A DNA stretch of 50,915 bases. It comes from Methanosaeta sp. PtaU1.Bin112. GTDB lineage: Archaea; Halobacteriota; Methanosarcinia; Methanotrichales; Methanotrichaceae. The notes below the pieces were generated by a model, which saw only the letters and a program-made list of their open reading frames with translations, searched no databases and had not been told where the DNA came from. Where the stretch lies: assembly GCA_002067705.1 (NCBI GenBank), contig MVRL01000187.1, forward strand, positions 1 to 50,915. Reading direction: 5' to 3'. This document shows positions 24,706 through 33,662 of this stretch, piece after piece. Made by a program: the position numbers and the translations under genes. The number at the start of each line of letters is the position of its first letter. Positions within the stretch are counted from its first letter, which is position 1.

Positions 24706-25323
24706 CTAGTTCACTCTCAAGACCTTCAACAGCGAGACCACAGGTACTCCGGCGATCTCTTCTGTGCCTTTCTTGTCGATGAGGACGGCGATGGCATTGA
24801 TCTTGGCACCGTGCTCATCAAGATACTCGACGACCTCTTCGAGAGTCCTGCCGGTGGTAACCACATCATCGATGATGACGCACTCCTTGTCCATCACCTC
24901 CGAGAAATTGGCGCTCAGGTTGCCGCGAGCTTTGCCGCTCTCTTTGGTGAGCATCTGCTTGCTGGGCGTATATACCGCAAGCTCGGCGCCCAGGCTGTTT
25001 GCAACCATGCTGGCCAGGGGCAGGCCGCTCAGAGCTATGCCCACCACGGCATCCACACCGCAATCATTCTCGTCCAGAATCTCAATGATGATATCCGACA
25101 GGGCTTCGGAGATGTGGTTCATCCTGAAGGCGCTCTTGCCTATCATGGACCAGTCTACGGAGATATCCTTGGGCCCGGGCGATGTGCTCGTCTTCTCTGC
25201 GTGAGTAAGCAGCCAGGTGACCGTTTCGCTGGAGACGTTCAGCTCCTCTGAGATCTGGCCTTCCACCAGCCCTTCTGCTTTCAGTTCCGTTGCCTTTTTC
25301 ATCAATGTTTCAATATTCTTCAT
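24706..25323 (-). CDS. GfcR/PyrE-like regulator: HTH plus phosphoribosyltransferase domain
   Basis: 205 residues from ATG 25323, which has GAGGTG six bases upstream. Residues ~1-45 look like a helix-turn-helix (LVEGQISEELNVSSETVTWL) and the rest like a type I phosphoribosyltransferase, with the PRPP loop CVIIDDVVTTGRTLEEV near 150. Related archaeal proteins are annotated as orotate-PRTase-like, and in haloarchaea as the sugar regulator GfcR, so ligand-controlled DNA binding is more likely than orotate metabolism. Start and nob1 stop overlap as ATGA. Confidence 0.85.
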   Translation of the reverse strand: MKNIETLMKKATELKAEGLVEGQISEELNVSSETVTWLLTHAEKTSTSPGPKDISVDWSMIGKSAFRMNHISEALSDIIIEILDENDCGVDAVVGIALSGLPLASMVANSLGAELAVYTPSKQMLTKESGKARGNLSANFSEVMDKECVIIDDVVTTGRTLEEVVEYLDEHGAKINAIAVLIDKKGTEEIAGVPVVSLLKVLRVN

Positions 25324-25775
25324 CTTATGCACCTCTTTTTCTTTCGGGCAGGAGTTCCGCAATCAGTACAAACTTCCCCTTCGAATTTGCGGCCGCAGCC
25401 TTGGCACCTCTGGACGTGCTTTATTAATTTTTTTATCCTGGGCTGCCCGATGGGCTCTATCTTCAGGCCGAGGTGAAGGGCGACATTTTGCAGAGCGTAG
25501 TCGTCGGTGGCGAGGACAGCTCTGTGCTCGAGGGCTTTTGCCAGGATATCCAAATCCGCGGAAGACAGTGCTTTGAGGTCTCCTGTCTGTGTTGCGGCTT
25601 GCTCTGCTGCCTTTCGCGCCTGGGGAGAAGGGCTTTCCACCCGTGCCTCAAAGATGGAAAGCAAGGACTTTGTTCTTATATCCTTCAGCTCCGCTTCCAC
25701 CGCCGGGACGGTGATCAGCTCTCCTGCTGGCCGTTTGCCCCAGATAAATACTGAAGCATCCGCTACGACATACAC
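25320..25775 (-). CDS. nob1: Nob1-type endoribonuclease (PIN plus zinc ribbon)
   Basis: 151 residues from GTG 25775; no in-frame ATG lies close by and longer starts run past the promoter. The PIN fold shows VVADASVFI, VPAVEAELKDI, SADLDILAKALE and ATDDYALQNVA, giving the acidic metal site. The C-terminal zinc ribbon is CQGCGRKFEGEVCTDCG. Nob1 cleaves the 3' end of pre-16S rRNA in archaea. The basic tail RKKKRC contains the ribosome site of the following gene. It is divergent from the gene next to ABCE1. Confidence 0.88.
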   Translation of the reverse strand: MYVVADASVFIWGKRPAGELITVPAVEAELKDIRTKSLLSIFEARVESPSPQARKAAEQAATQTGDLKALSSADLDILAKALEHRAVLATDDYALQNVALHLGLKIEPIGQPRIKKLIKHVQRCQGCGRKFEGEVCTDCGTPARKKKRCIR

Positions 25776-25830
25776 ATCCTGAGGCTCTTGAAAGTTATAG
25801 TACTTGGACTTTTCCCGGACCAAAACGCTA

Positions 25831-25840
25831 TTATCATATA
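25831..25840. promoter_or_regulatory. Shared TATA element between nob1 and the ABCE1 operon
   Basis: TTATCATATA reads as a TATA box in both directions. On the plus strand it is about 25 bp upstream of ATG 25859, making that transcript leaderless. On the minus strand it would start transcription ~25810, about 35 nt before the nob1 GTG. Confidence 0.5.
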
Positions 25841-25858
25841 ATGAAATGCAAAGGTTGG

Positions 25859-26260
25859 ATGGCCAAGAAAGAAAAAAAGGCTGGCAATAAGGAAGACCAA
25901 CGGCTAGCGACTGCTCAGGAGAAGCCAGGCGAAAAGCCGGCCAAACAATCACCAAAGGCCGCGCTCAAGAGCGCTGCAGAACGCAGAAAGGACCGCATTG
26001 ATGGAATCGTCAAGACTGTTTATCCTTCAATTCTGGGAACCCTTGCGGGCTTTGCCTGTTATTATGCGGCAGATGCAATCTCTCCCTATCCCTGGCATTT
26101 CGTAATGATGTCTCTATTGCTGGTCACTTATCTCATTCAAAAGTATACCTATGCGTTTCTGAATATCGATGCGGAGAGCTTCAAGACCAAAGATTGGTTC
26201 TATGTGGAGTTCATGGTAGTCGACCTCTGGCTGGTTACCTGGACGCTTCTTCTCAACTGA
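25859..26260 (+). CDS. Three-helix membrane protein (possibly EMC6-like)
   Basis: 133 residues from ATG 25859; ATG 25841 is too close to the TATA box. A Lys-rich N-terminal tail of about 45 residues (KKEKKAGNKEDQR) is followed by three membrane helices: SILGTLAGFACYYAADAI, FVMMSLLLVTYLIQK and FMVVDLWLVTWTLLLN. The three-helix layout and size resemble archaeal EMC6-like proteins, a proposed insertase partner, but I am not certain. The 10-bp spacing to ABCE1 suggests co-transcription. Confidence 0.6.
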   Translation: MAKKEKKAGNKEDQRLATAQEKPGEKPAKQSPKAALKSAAERRKDRIDGIVKTVYPSILGTLAGFACYYAADAISPYPWHFVMMSLLLVTYLIQKYTYAFLNIDAESFKTKDWFYVEFMVVDLWLVTWTLLLN

Positions 26261-26270
26261 GGGTGCTGCC

Positions 26271-28031
26271 ATGAGGATTGCTATCATCAATCGCGATCGA
26301 TGCCAGCCCCGCAAGTGCTCCAAAGAGTGCGAGTACTTTTGCCCGCCGGTGCGCACGGGAGACGAGACCATTGTCTTTGTGGACAATAAGCCCCTAATCA
26401 CTGAGAACCTCTGCGTTGGCTGCGGCATCTGTGTGCGCAAATGCCCCTTTGGGGCGATTACCATCACCAATCTGCCGGAAGAGATGGAAGACCCTGTGCA
26501 CAGGTACGGCCAGAACGGTTTCGCCCTTTACGGTCTGCCAGTACCGATTGATGGCCGGGTAACCGGCCTTTTGGGCCCCAATGGCATAGGAAAGAGCACT
26601 GCAGTCTCCATACTGTCCGGCATCTTGCGCCCCAATTTGGGGAGGAATGCCACCTGGGATGATGTATTCGCCCGCTTTTCGGGCAGCGTTCTGGGAGATT
26701 ATCTGAAAAAGGTAGCTGATAAGGGCGTCAGGACCTCATACAAGCCTCAGTATGTGGATCGCATTCCCAAGAGCTATTCTGGGCAGGTTCGCGGTCTGCT
26801 GGAAAAGACGGACGAACGCGGAGTTCTCTCTGAACTGGTGGATAACCTCTCCATCGACAAGCTCATGGACCGGGAGATCTCAAGCCTCTCAGGCGGGGAG
26901 CTGCAGCGTGTGGCTATCGCCGCCACGGCCGCTCGCGACGCCAATTTCTATTTCTTCGATGAGATCAGCCCGTACCTCGACATCTACCAGCGCATCAACG
27001 TAGCCCGAATCCTGCAGAACCTGGCCAGGGATAAAGCAGTCATGGTTGTGGAGCACGATCTGGCCCTGCTCGACCTGCTGGCAGAGAATATCCATCTCAT
27101 CTACGGCGTTCCTGGAGCTTACGGCGTCATAACCAGGCCCAAAGGGGTGAGGGTGGGCATCAACCAGTACCTGCGCGGAAATCTTCCTGAGGAGAACGTT
27201 CGCTTCCGGGATACAGCCATTCGTTTTGAGGTGCATGCTCCCCGGATAGACAAGGAGATCCCCACGCTCATCGCCTATGAGGCCTTTGCAGTTCAGTACT
27301 CCTCCTTCCGGCTGCAAGCCGAGCCCGGCATCATCCGTCGCGGCGAGGTGGTGGGCATTTTGGGTCCGAACGGCATCGGTAAAAGCACCTACATTAAGGT
27401 CCTGGCAGGAGTGGAAAAGCCGACATCCGGAAGTTTCGAGAGCCGGCTCAAGGTATCTTACAAGCCCCAGTATCTGAAGGCTGACTGCGATGTGACCGTA
27501 CAGGGCCTTCTGCGCAGTTCGACCAATGATTTTGATTCCAGCTTCTACCAGACTGAGATTCTTCGGCCCATGGGCCTGGAGCCGCTCATGGATCAGGCTC
27601 TGACAGAGCTATCAGGCGGGGAGCTGCAGCGTGTGGCCATCACCGCCTGCCTGAGCCGCTCCGCAGACCTCTATCTGCTTGATGAGCCCTCTGCCCATCT
27701 GGATGTCGAACAGAGGATGCTGGCGGCTAAGGTTATGAGGCGCTTCGCCGAATCCTCGGAGAAGACGGTGCTGGTTGTGGACCATGATATCTATCTCATC
27801 GATCTGCTCGCAGAAAGGCTGATGGTATTTGAGGGAACGCCTGGGGCGCAGGGCATTGCCCATACCCCCCTGGAGATGCGCGAGGGAATGAACTCCTTCT
27901 TAAAAGCCATAAATATCACCTTCAGGCGTGATGAGGAGACTAAGCGGCCCAGGGTCAACAAGCCCGAGTCCAGGCTGGACAGAACGCAAAAGGAGCAGGG
28001 CGAGTACTACTATCCGGTTGAGGAGTTCTGA
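26271..28031 (+). CDS. Ribosome recycling ATPase ABCE1 (RLI)
   Basis: 586 residues, the usual length. It splits ribosomes after termination. The N-terminal ferredoxin-like domain carries CQPRKCSKECEYFCP and CVGCGICVRKCPFGAI for two [4Fe-4S] clusters. Two ABC domains follow, each with a Walker A GPNGIGKS (~110 and ~365) and an LSGGELQR signature, and Walker B segments FFDEISPYLD and LLDEPSAHLD. GAGGGTG lies 6 bp before ATG 26271. Confidence 0.98.
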   Translation: MRIAIINRDRCQPRKCSKECEYFCPPVRTGDETIVFVDNKPLITENLCVGCGICVRKCPFGAITITNLPEEMEDPVHRYGQNGFALYGLPVPIDGRVTGLLGPNGIGKSTAVSILSGILRPNLGRNATWDDVFARFSGSVLGDYLKKVADKGVRTSYKPQYVDRIPKSYSGQVRGLLEKTDERGVLSELVDNLSIDKLMDREISSLSGGELQRVAIAATAARDANFYFFDEISPYLDIYQRINVARILQNLARDKAVMVVEHDLALLDLLAENIHLIYGVPGAYGVITRPKGVRVGINQYLRGNLPEENVRFRDTAIRFEVHAPRIDKEIPTLIAYEAFAVQYSSFRLQAEPGIIRRGEVVGILGPNGIGKSTYIKVLAGVEKPTSGSFESRLKVSYKPQYLKADCDVTVQGLLRSSTNDFDSSFYQTEILRPMGLEPLMDQALTELSGGELQRVAITACLSRSADLYLLDEPSAHLDVEQRMLAAKVMRRFAESSEKTVLVVDHDIYLIDLLAERLMVFEGTPGAQGIAHTPLEMREGMNSFLKAINITFRRDEETKRPRVNKPESRLDRTQKEQGEYYYPVEEF

Positions 28032-28101
28032 AGTTCGAGCAGGCATTGAAACCGACAGCTTTTTTGCCCTGCCCTGCCAGCAGAATTATGAGGGATATAA
28101 G

Positions 28102-28299
28102 ATGGCAGACGAGGACCTGGGAGCACTTGAGCGCTATGTCCCCTTTTGTCCTAAATGCGGCAATGAGTGTGAGCGAAAAGAGCTCAGGCGGGCATTGGAT
28201 GCAGATAGCTGGAAGAAGATCGTAATTGAGACCATCTACTACTGCAAGAGATGTGACAACTACTGGAGCGATGGCCTGATTGAGAAGGGCTACAAGTAG
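28102..28299 (+). CDS. 65-residue zinc-ribbon protein
   Basis: ATG 28102 with GAGGG upstream. Two cysteine pairs, CPKCGNEC and CKRCDNYW, flank a helical middle (ELRRALDADSWKKIVIE), giving one zinc ribbon. The family is not recognised. It is 70 bp downstream of ABCE1 on the same strand and may share its mRNA, so a translation-related or nucleic-acid-binding role is possible. Confidence 0.8.
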   Translation: MADEDLGALERYVPFCPKCGNECERKELRRALDADSWKKIVIETIYYCKRCDNYWSDGLIEKGYK

Positions 28300-28374
28300 G
28301 CAATATGGGGGCCATGCGTTCGATCCATTCCTTTAACCATCCCAAGGTTCTCTCCAAGAAGCCATCCTAAATGC

Positions 28375-29496
28375 ATGATCTATCTCTATTACAGCGAAAA
28401 GTTCCAGGACTATAACTTCGGCCCGGAGCACCCCTTTAATCCAGTTCGTCTGATGCTTGCTTACAAGCTCATGGAGGAAGAGGGCATGATAGACGGCCTC
28501 ACCTGCAAGGTTGAGCCGCAGCCCGCTGCGCAAGCGGATTTAGAGCGGGTGCACACGCCAGAGTATATCGCATCCGTTCAGGCAGAGGAGCCTGATTTGG
28601 CCTTTGGGCTCGGCAGCGATGACACGCCCGTCTTTCCCGGCATCTACGCTGCATCCCGGCTCCTGGCAGGCAGCAGCATCGATGCGGCGCGGCGCATGAC
28701 CGCCGAGGACTGCAGCGCCTTCAACATCGGAGGGGGGCTGCATCACGCCATGCCAACCCGCGCTTCGGGATTCTGCGTCTTTGATGATCCTGCTCTGGCC
28801 ATCTCCGTTTTAAAGGAACGCTTTGAGCGAGTTCTCTACATAGATATCGACGGCCACCACGGAGACGGGGTCCAGCAGATTTTTTATGAAGATTTCGATG
28901 TGCTCACCATATCAATGCACGAATCAGGATTGTATCTCTTTCCAGGCACTGGCTTTATCGATGAGCTGGGTGCGGGTCCCGGACTGGGATACAGCGTGAA
29001 CATACCAATGCCCATGTACTCCGGCAATGAGGAGTATCTTCGTGCTTTCGAGGAGATTGTGCCCCGTCTCTTTGAATGGTTCGAGCCGCAGGCAGTAGTG
29101 GCACAACTGGGTGTGGATACTCATTACTCCGATCCGCTCACCACTTTGAATATGACCCTAGCCGGATACGCTCATCTGGTTCGCCGCATTATCGAGCTGA
29201 CTCGTCTTCATGCTGGAGGCAGGCTGCTGGCCTTAGGAGGAGGCGGCTACAACATGGAGGTGGTGCCAGTAGCCTTTGCCAGCGTGCTCCATCTCATGCG
29301 GGGCGAACAGCTGCCGGAGTACCTGCCTCCCTGCTGGGTGGAGTTTTTCAGCAATCTGGTGGATAGAGAGCCTCTTTCGCCGCCTGATATCGAGATCAAG
29401 GTAGGAAACGAGACGAAGAAGAGGATCACTGCGGAGCTGGATGTGACATTGCAGGGACTGAAGGAAAAGATAAACGAGATCCATCGGGTTTTTTAG
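28375..29496 (+). CDS. Histone-deacetylase-family protein (AcuC/HDAC-like)
   Basis: 373 residues of the arginase/deacetylase fold. Family residues are visible: GGGLHHAMP (active-site His pair), DIDGHHGDGVQQIF (zinc Asp/His), ISMHESGLYLFPGTG, the second zinc Asp in QLGVDTHYSDPL, and GGGGYN for the catalytic Tyr. Such archaeal enzymes may deacetylate lysines, polyamines or small molecules; the substrate is unknown. It is a single gene, ending in a T run (29489-29494). Confidence 0.92.
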   Translation: MIYLYYSEKFQDYNFGPEHPFNPVRLMLAYKLMEEEGMIDGLTCKVEPQPAAQADLERVHTPEYIASVQAEEPDLAFGLGSDDTPVFPGIYAASRLLAGSSIDAARRMTAEDCSAFNIGGGLHHAMPTRASGFCVFDDPALAISVLKERFERVLYIDIDGHHGDGVQQIFYEDFDVLTISMHESGLYLFPGTGFIDELGAGPGLGYSVNIPMPMYSGNEEYLRAFEEIVPRLFEWFEPQAVVAQLGVDTHYSDPLTTLNMTLAGYAHLVRRIIELTRLHAGGRLLALGGGGYNMEVVPVAFASVLHLMRGEQLPEYLPPCWVEFFSNLVDREPLSPPDIEIKVGNETKKRITAELDVTLQGLKEKINEIHRVF

Positions 29497-29518
29497 ATGG
29501 TTGCTCTTTCCCTCAACC

Positions 29519-30331
29519 TCAGGCACAGCTCAGGCAAGCATCTGCAAAGGAGACGCGCTTCGCTCTAATGGTAAAATGGAAGGCGGATCCGTAGCCTACG
29601 CGGCTTTCGGCCCAGATCTTACCGCCCATGAGTTCGACCAGCCTTCGGCTTGCAGCCAAGCCCAGGCCAACTCCATGGTATTTCCGCGTCAATGAACCAT
29701 CCACCTGGCTAAAGGATTGGAAGAGACAGTCCCTCCGGTCAGTGGGGATACCTATACCTGTATCTCGGACGGTGAAATAAATCAGATCTCCGGAACCTGA
29801 AGAAACACTGATCGCAACTGTGCCCTGCTCTGTGAATTTTATGGCATTTTCCAGCAGGTTATTGAGGACTTGACCGAGCCGTCTCGGATCGCCGATGACG
29901 GTTGCGGGTATATCTTTTTCTATGTGGCAGGCCAGGTCCAATCCCTTTTCAGATGCATCCGGGAAGAAAAGTGCGATAGCGGATCTGATGCAGTTATGCA
30001 GATTGAATGGCCGGTCCTCAAGCCTGATCTCCCCTGCTTGAATGCTGGAGAAGTCAAGTATATTTTCTATGAGCATCAATAGCTCCTCTCCACTATTTCT
30101 TAAGATACCGATCATGTCCTTTTGCTCAGAATTGAGGTTCTCCTCCTGTGAGAGCAGACTGGAGATGCCAATGATAGCGTTTAGGGGTGTTCTCAGTTCA
30201 TGGCTCATATTGGCCAGGAACATGGCCTTAACCCGTTCAAGATCTTCAGGAAAATAATTGGTTTTTGATGTACATTCCCTTTCTTTTTTTGTATCCGTTA
30301 TGGCTGATGCTAAACTAGCTATATAGCTCAT
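29519..30331 (-). CDS. Soluble histidine kinase (HisKA-HATPase)
   Basis: 270 residues from ATG 30331, preceded by GGAG; a GTG six codons earlier is possible. Only about 40 residues precede the H-box FLANMSHELRTPLNAIIGI, whose His is the phosphorylation site. The ATPase part has the N-box VLNNLLENAIKFT, the DTGIGIP loop, FSQVDGS and the GVGLGLA loop. There is no sensor domain or membrane helix, so it must receive its signal from a partner. It is divergent from the tandem-Cache gene, with 311 bp between. Confidence 0.92.
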   Translation of the reverse strand: MSYIASLASAITDTKKERECTSKTNYFPEDLERVKAMFLANMSHELRTPLNAIIGISSLLSQEENLNSEQKDMIGILRNSGEELLMLIENILDFSSIQAGEIRLEDRPFNLHNCIRSAIALFFPDASEKGLDLACHIEKDIPATVIGDPRRLGQVLNNLLENAIKFTEQGTVAISVSSGSGDLIYFTVRDTGIGIPTDRRDCLFQSFSQVDGSLTRKYHGVGLGLAASRRLVELMGGKIWAESRVGYGSAFHFTIRAKRVSFADACLSCA

Positions 30332-30642
30332 TCCACTCCAAACCCCCACTAAGTCTTTTCAGTATTATTTTTGAATTTGATTTGCTGGTCAGATCACCAA
30401 ATGGTATTGCAGAAGATTGCTTCGACATTCAACGAATAAATACATTACGATTGACATTCATTGTCGATGCAGCGTCATACCATTAGAAAAATTATTGGGT
30501 GTGCATTGAAGGCCCAGTCTGATTGCTATTAGTCTTATTATTAAATTATGTGGGATAACGGCTTCTTCAATCGACATATCGCGGGAAGCCTCTGGCAACA
30601 TTTTTAATCATGAAGGTGCCTAAACAGTCTCGTGGAGATCTT
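30332..30642. promoter_or_regulatory. Divergent promoter region of kinase and Cache genes
   Basis: AT-rich and without a gene. GACATTCA occurs twice (~30424 and ~30453) and the arms ATTGACA (30450-30456) and TGTCGAT (30462-30468) form an inverted repeat with one mismatch. A TATA-like ATTAAATTA near 30540 may serve the Cache gene. The inverted repeat is a weak operator candidate. Confidence 0.35.
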
Positions 30643-31566
30643 ATGTTCGCGAATCGAATCGGAATGGCGTTGCTTTTTTTCATATTGGTATTAGGATCAA
30701 CATTTGTTTTTATTTCAGAGACTGATGCGGGAGTGTCTGTTGCCTCCAATGCCGCAAATATCACTGAAATAGCTAGGCTTACTGCTTTCTTAGACGAGGC
30801 TACAGCATATGTGATAGATTCTGGCAAGGAAAAAGCTCTATTGGAGTTTAATAACCGTTCTGGAGAATTTGTCAGAGGGGACCTCTACATCTATGCCTAC
30901 GACTTTAATGGAACCAATCTCGCTCATCCCCTCAGGCCAGACCTGGTAAGGCGCGACCAGAGAGGCTTGGTGGATATAAACGGTGTTGCCATGATTAAAA
31001 ACGAGCTTGCTCTGGCCAAAGATGGTGGTGGCCTTATGTATCTGGTATTTTCAAATCCACTCCATGATGATCGGGAAGAGCTAAAGCTTACCTACATAAA
31101 AAAAGTGGATGCCAATCTGTGGTTGGGCAGCGGAATATACCTCTCCCAGATCCCCGCATCACTTGGTCAGCAAGAGAGAGATGAGCTTGTGGCATTTGTT
31201 GAAGATGCGGTGCGTTTTGCACATGAGAATGGCAAAGAGATGGCTCTTCAAGATTTTAGCGACCCGAAAGGCAACTTTTCTAGAGGTGAACTGTACATCT
31301 TTGCCTACGATTATGATGGTTTGACATTGGCTCACCCTTACCAGCCTGAACTGATCGGCAAGAGCCGAATTAATGCCCGTGATCCAAACGGCATCAAGAT
31401 CAACCAGCAAGCCGTCAACGCGGCCAAGTTTGGAAACGGCTTTTTCTACTATATTTATCCAGATCCTTTCCAGAACATGACCCAGGTGCTGAAGCTCGGC
31501 TATGTGGCTGATGTCGATGGCACATGGTATTTAGGCTCTGGGATTTATGCTAATGGCGATAAGTAG
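30643..31566 (+). CDS. Secreted tandem-Cache sensor domain protein
   Basis: 307 residues from ATG 30643, chosen for its GGAGAT ribosome site; ATG 30610 is alternative. An N-terminal signal/anchor helix (MALLFFILVLGSTFVFI) leads to two homologous ~130-residue halves, each with the Cache_2 pattern: a long helix ending in EF/DF, RGDLYIYAYD or RGELYIFAYD, LAHP, and WLGSGIY or WYLGSGIY. Cache domains bind small ligands outside the cell. There is no cytoplasmic signalling part, so any signal must pass to another protein, perhaps the divergent kinase. The next gene begins directly after the stop. Confidence 0.85.
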   Translation: MFANRIGMALLFFILVLGSTFVFISETDAGVSVASNAANITEIARLTAFLDEATAYVIDSGKEKALLEFNNRSGEFVRGDLYIYAYDFNGTNLAHPLRPDLVRRDQRGLVDINGVAMIKNELALAKDGGGLMYLVFSNPLHDDREELKLTYIKKVDANLWLGSGIYLSQIPASLGQQERDELVAFVEDAVRFAHENGKEMALQDFSDPKGNFSRGELYIFAYDYDGLTLAHPYQPELIGKSRINARDPNGIKINQQAVNAAKFGNGFFYYIYPDPFQNMTQVLKLGYVADVDGTWYLGSGIYANGDK

Positions 31567-31575
31567 GTGCTGAGA

Positions 31576-32427
31576 ATGTCTATTGAAGGGTATGCAATAC
31601 GGAATGCAAATAGGGATGAGGTTGATCTCATCATCTCCTGGGCCGACCAGGAAGGATGGAATCCAGGTTTAAACGATGCTGAAGCCTTTTACGGAACGGA
31701 TCCAAACGGTTTTTTCCTTGGCATATTGGATGGCTTGCCCGTGGCAAGCATATCTGCCGTAGCCTATAATAATTCATTCGGTTTTCTGGGGTTTTACATA
31801 GTCGAGCCGTCATTGAGAGGGAGGGGGCTGGGCACTGGGGTCTGGAATGCTGGGATGAAGTATCTGGGCGACCGGAACATTGGACTTGACGGCGTTCTGG
31901 CGCAGCAAAAATTGTATGAACGCTTGGGATTCAGGCTATGCTACAGGAGCGTGCGCCAACAGGGTTCCGGGACGGGGCTGGAGAGCAAGACGGAGGGCAT
32001 AAAATACCTATCTGAGGTGCCTCTAGATGACCTTCTGGCCTACGATGATCGATTTTTCCCTGTGCCCAGGCATGTATTTGCTAATTTATGGATCAGGCAG
32101 ACTGGAGGAATTGCGCTGGCTGCTGTGAGCAATGGCGGCCTGGCGGGCTATGGCCTGCTCAGGCAATGCCATATTGGATATAAGATCGGGCCGCTTTTTG
32201 CCGATGATGAGGATGCGGCAGAATCTCTGTATCGCGCTCTCTGCGGCCATGCTCCCCAGGGCGCGCCGGTCTTCCTGGATACTCCGGCCGTAAACCCTGC
32301 TGCTCTGGAGCTCGCCCGGCGCCACCGCATGAATCCCGTGTTTGAGACGGTGCGCATGTACAACAAGGGAGACCCCCACCTACCGGTGGCTCAAATCTAT
32401 GGGGTAACGAGCTTTGAGCTGGGATAG
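31576..32427 (+). CDS. GNAT-family N-acetyltransferase (two-domain)
   Basis: 283 residues from ATG 31576, with GGTG six bases upstream at the Cache stop. The first half is a GNAT fold with the acetyl-CoA loop VEPSLRGRGLGTGVW at ~79-93 and a preceding strand FGFLGFYIV. The second half (residues ~140-283) resembles the second domain often found with such GNATs and ends FETVRMYNKG. Substrate is unknown. Tight spacing behind the Cache gene suggests co-transcription. Confidence 0.85.
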   Translation: MSIEGYAIRNANRDEVDLIISWADQEGWNPGLNDAEAFYGTDPNGFFLGILDGLPVASISAVAYNNSFGFLGFYIVEPSLRGRGLGTGVWNAGMKYLGDRNIGLDGVLAQQKLYERLGFRLCYRSVRQQGSGTGLESKTEGIKYLSEVPLDDLLAYDDRFFPVPRHVFANLWIRQTGGIALAAVSNGGLAGYGLLRQCHIGYKIGPLFADDEDAAESLYRALCGHAPQGAPVFLDTPAVNPAALELARRHRMNPVFETVRMYNKGDPHLPVAQIYGVTSFELG

Positions 32428-32640
32428 AATTCTGCAGCCCATAGCAGCGTATCCTTTTTGGGGTGTAACGGCTTCCTGAAACCTCCCTTGCGTGCTGGCC
32501 CGTCAAGTGGCTGCTCTAAAAGTGCAGCCTCGCAATCGACCTTTGCGTTTTCCGGCCCATAAAAATATTTCAGGCTCCGCAGTCAATTATACGCGGGGCA
32601 GCCAGTCGACGCTGATTGCGACGCAGTTGGCATTGATGGC
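32428..32640. other. Intergenic space between convergent genes
   Basis: No gene is supported. A TATA-like CATAAAAATATT near 32559-32570 is present, but no coding start follows convincingly. The space separates the GNAT and polyprenol-kinase-like genes. Confidence 0.3.
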
Positions 32641-33555
32641 CTAAACGAAGAAATAATACATCAATGAAACCGCAGCCGGCAAGACTATATTGTCGTTTAC
32701 TCTCATTGGCAGGGATTCGATAATGGCAGCCAATATTACTATCAGGACGGTCCCTGGCACAGGCATTAAAAACCAGGCGCAAGAGGCTCCCAATGAAAAT
32801 CCTGCTATGCCTTCCCAGCTCTTGTTCCTGTTCCAGGGCAGCTTGTGTCTTCCATATCTTGCACCGGCAAAGGTGGCAAGACCGTCCCCCAGAGCCAGTA
32901 TGAGTATCACGGAGATGGCCGCCAATGGATAGTCCCTCAAGAGGCTGATGGCAAAAAGAACTCCCAGGGCGTTATACAATGCACCTTCTCCGGGATTCTC
33001 CCCCATCCGCCCGACGTTCTTGATCCATTCTTCCATACCCGGAATCTTCGTTCCGGTCAGCGCAAGATGCATTGCTAAAATACCAATGAATGCCACCAGC
33101 AGAACGATGTACGAGGTCGTTTCTATTCCCAAGGCCCATATCATGAGACATGCGGTGAGATTTGAGACTATATGCAAGGTCTTCCTGGCACTTTCATCTT
33201 TCCGGTCAATAGCTCTCTTCCGATTGAATACAATTGCCTCAGCAATGGCATACCCAAGGCCTGCTATAGCTATGCCTTCACCCAGATCCAGCCAGCCATA
33301 AGCCCCTCCGGCCACCTGATGCCAGCCGACCAGCAGCCCGACTGAATATAACAAGAGAAATACTCCATGCCCAAGGAGTGGAAAGGCGATTGAGAATGCT
33401 CCGCTGAGAGGAAGAGGAGCAGATCGACCCGCTTGCTCGATGCCTGTGACAATACTCAGAAAAGCGGCTAATATCGCTACCATGATGATGCTAATGAGCA
33501 GTAGCATGATGCGTTTATTCGAGATAGGACAGATGGTTCTCAATGCATTTATCAA
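32641..33555 (-). CDS. Dolichol/phytol-kinase-like membrane protein
   Basis: 304 residues with about 8-9 membrane helices. The CTP-dependent polyprenol/phytol kinase family is indicated by RKTLHIVSNLTA at ~123, ALGDGLATFAGARYGRHKLP at ~220, NKSWEGIAGF and ESLPMRVNDNIVLP near the C-terminus. Such enzymes phosphorylate polyprenols, phytol or diacylglycerol; dolichol kinase activity would feed the lipid carrier of N-glycosylation. The substrate is not decided by sequence. Confidence 0.85.
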   Translation of the reverse strand: MINALRTICPISNKRIMLLLISIIMVAILAAFLSIVTGIEQAGRSAPLPLSGAFSIAFPLLGHGVFLLLYSVGLLVGWHQVAGGAYGWLDLGEGIAIAGLGYAIAEAIVFNRKRAIDRKDESARKTLHIVSNLTACLMIWALGIETTSYIVLLVAFIGILAMHLALTGTKIPGMEEWIKNVGRMGENPGEGALYNALGVLFAISLLRDYPLAAISVILILALGDGLATFAGARYGRHKLPWNRNKSWEGIAGFSLGASCAWFLMPVPGTVLIVILAAIIESLPMRVNDNIVLPAAVSLMYYFFV

Positions 33556-33632
33556 AGCGGCTCAAAGCATTTAAATCTCTCTGCAGCGGCCATCTTCCTG
33601 CTCATCCGTTGATATTGCCCATAGAGTCAAGT

Positions 33633-33640
33633 CTATAAAC
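33633..33640 (+). promoter_or_regulatory. TATA box for the 30-residue membrane protein
   Basis: CTATAAAC at 33633-33640 lies about 26 bp before ATG 33663, predicting a leaderless transcript. Confidence 0.55.
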
Positions 33641-33662
33641 CAAGAGCAACCTGAATCCATAT

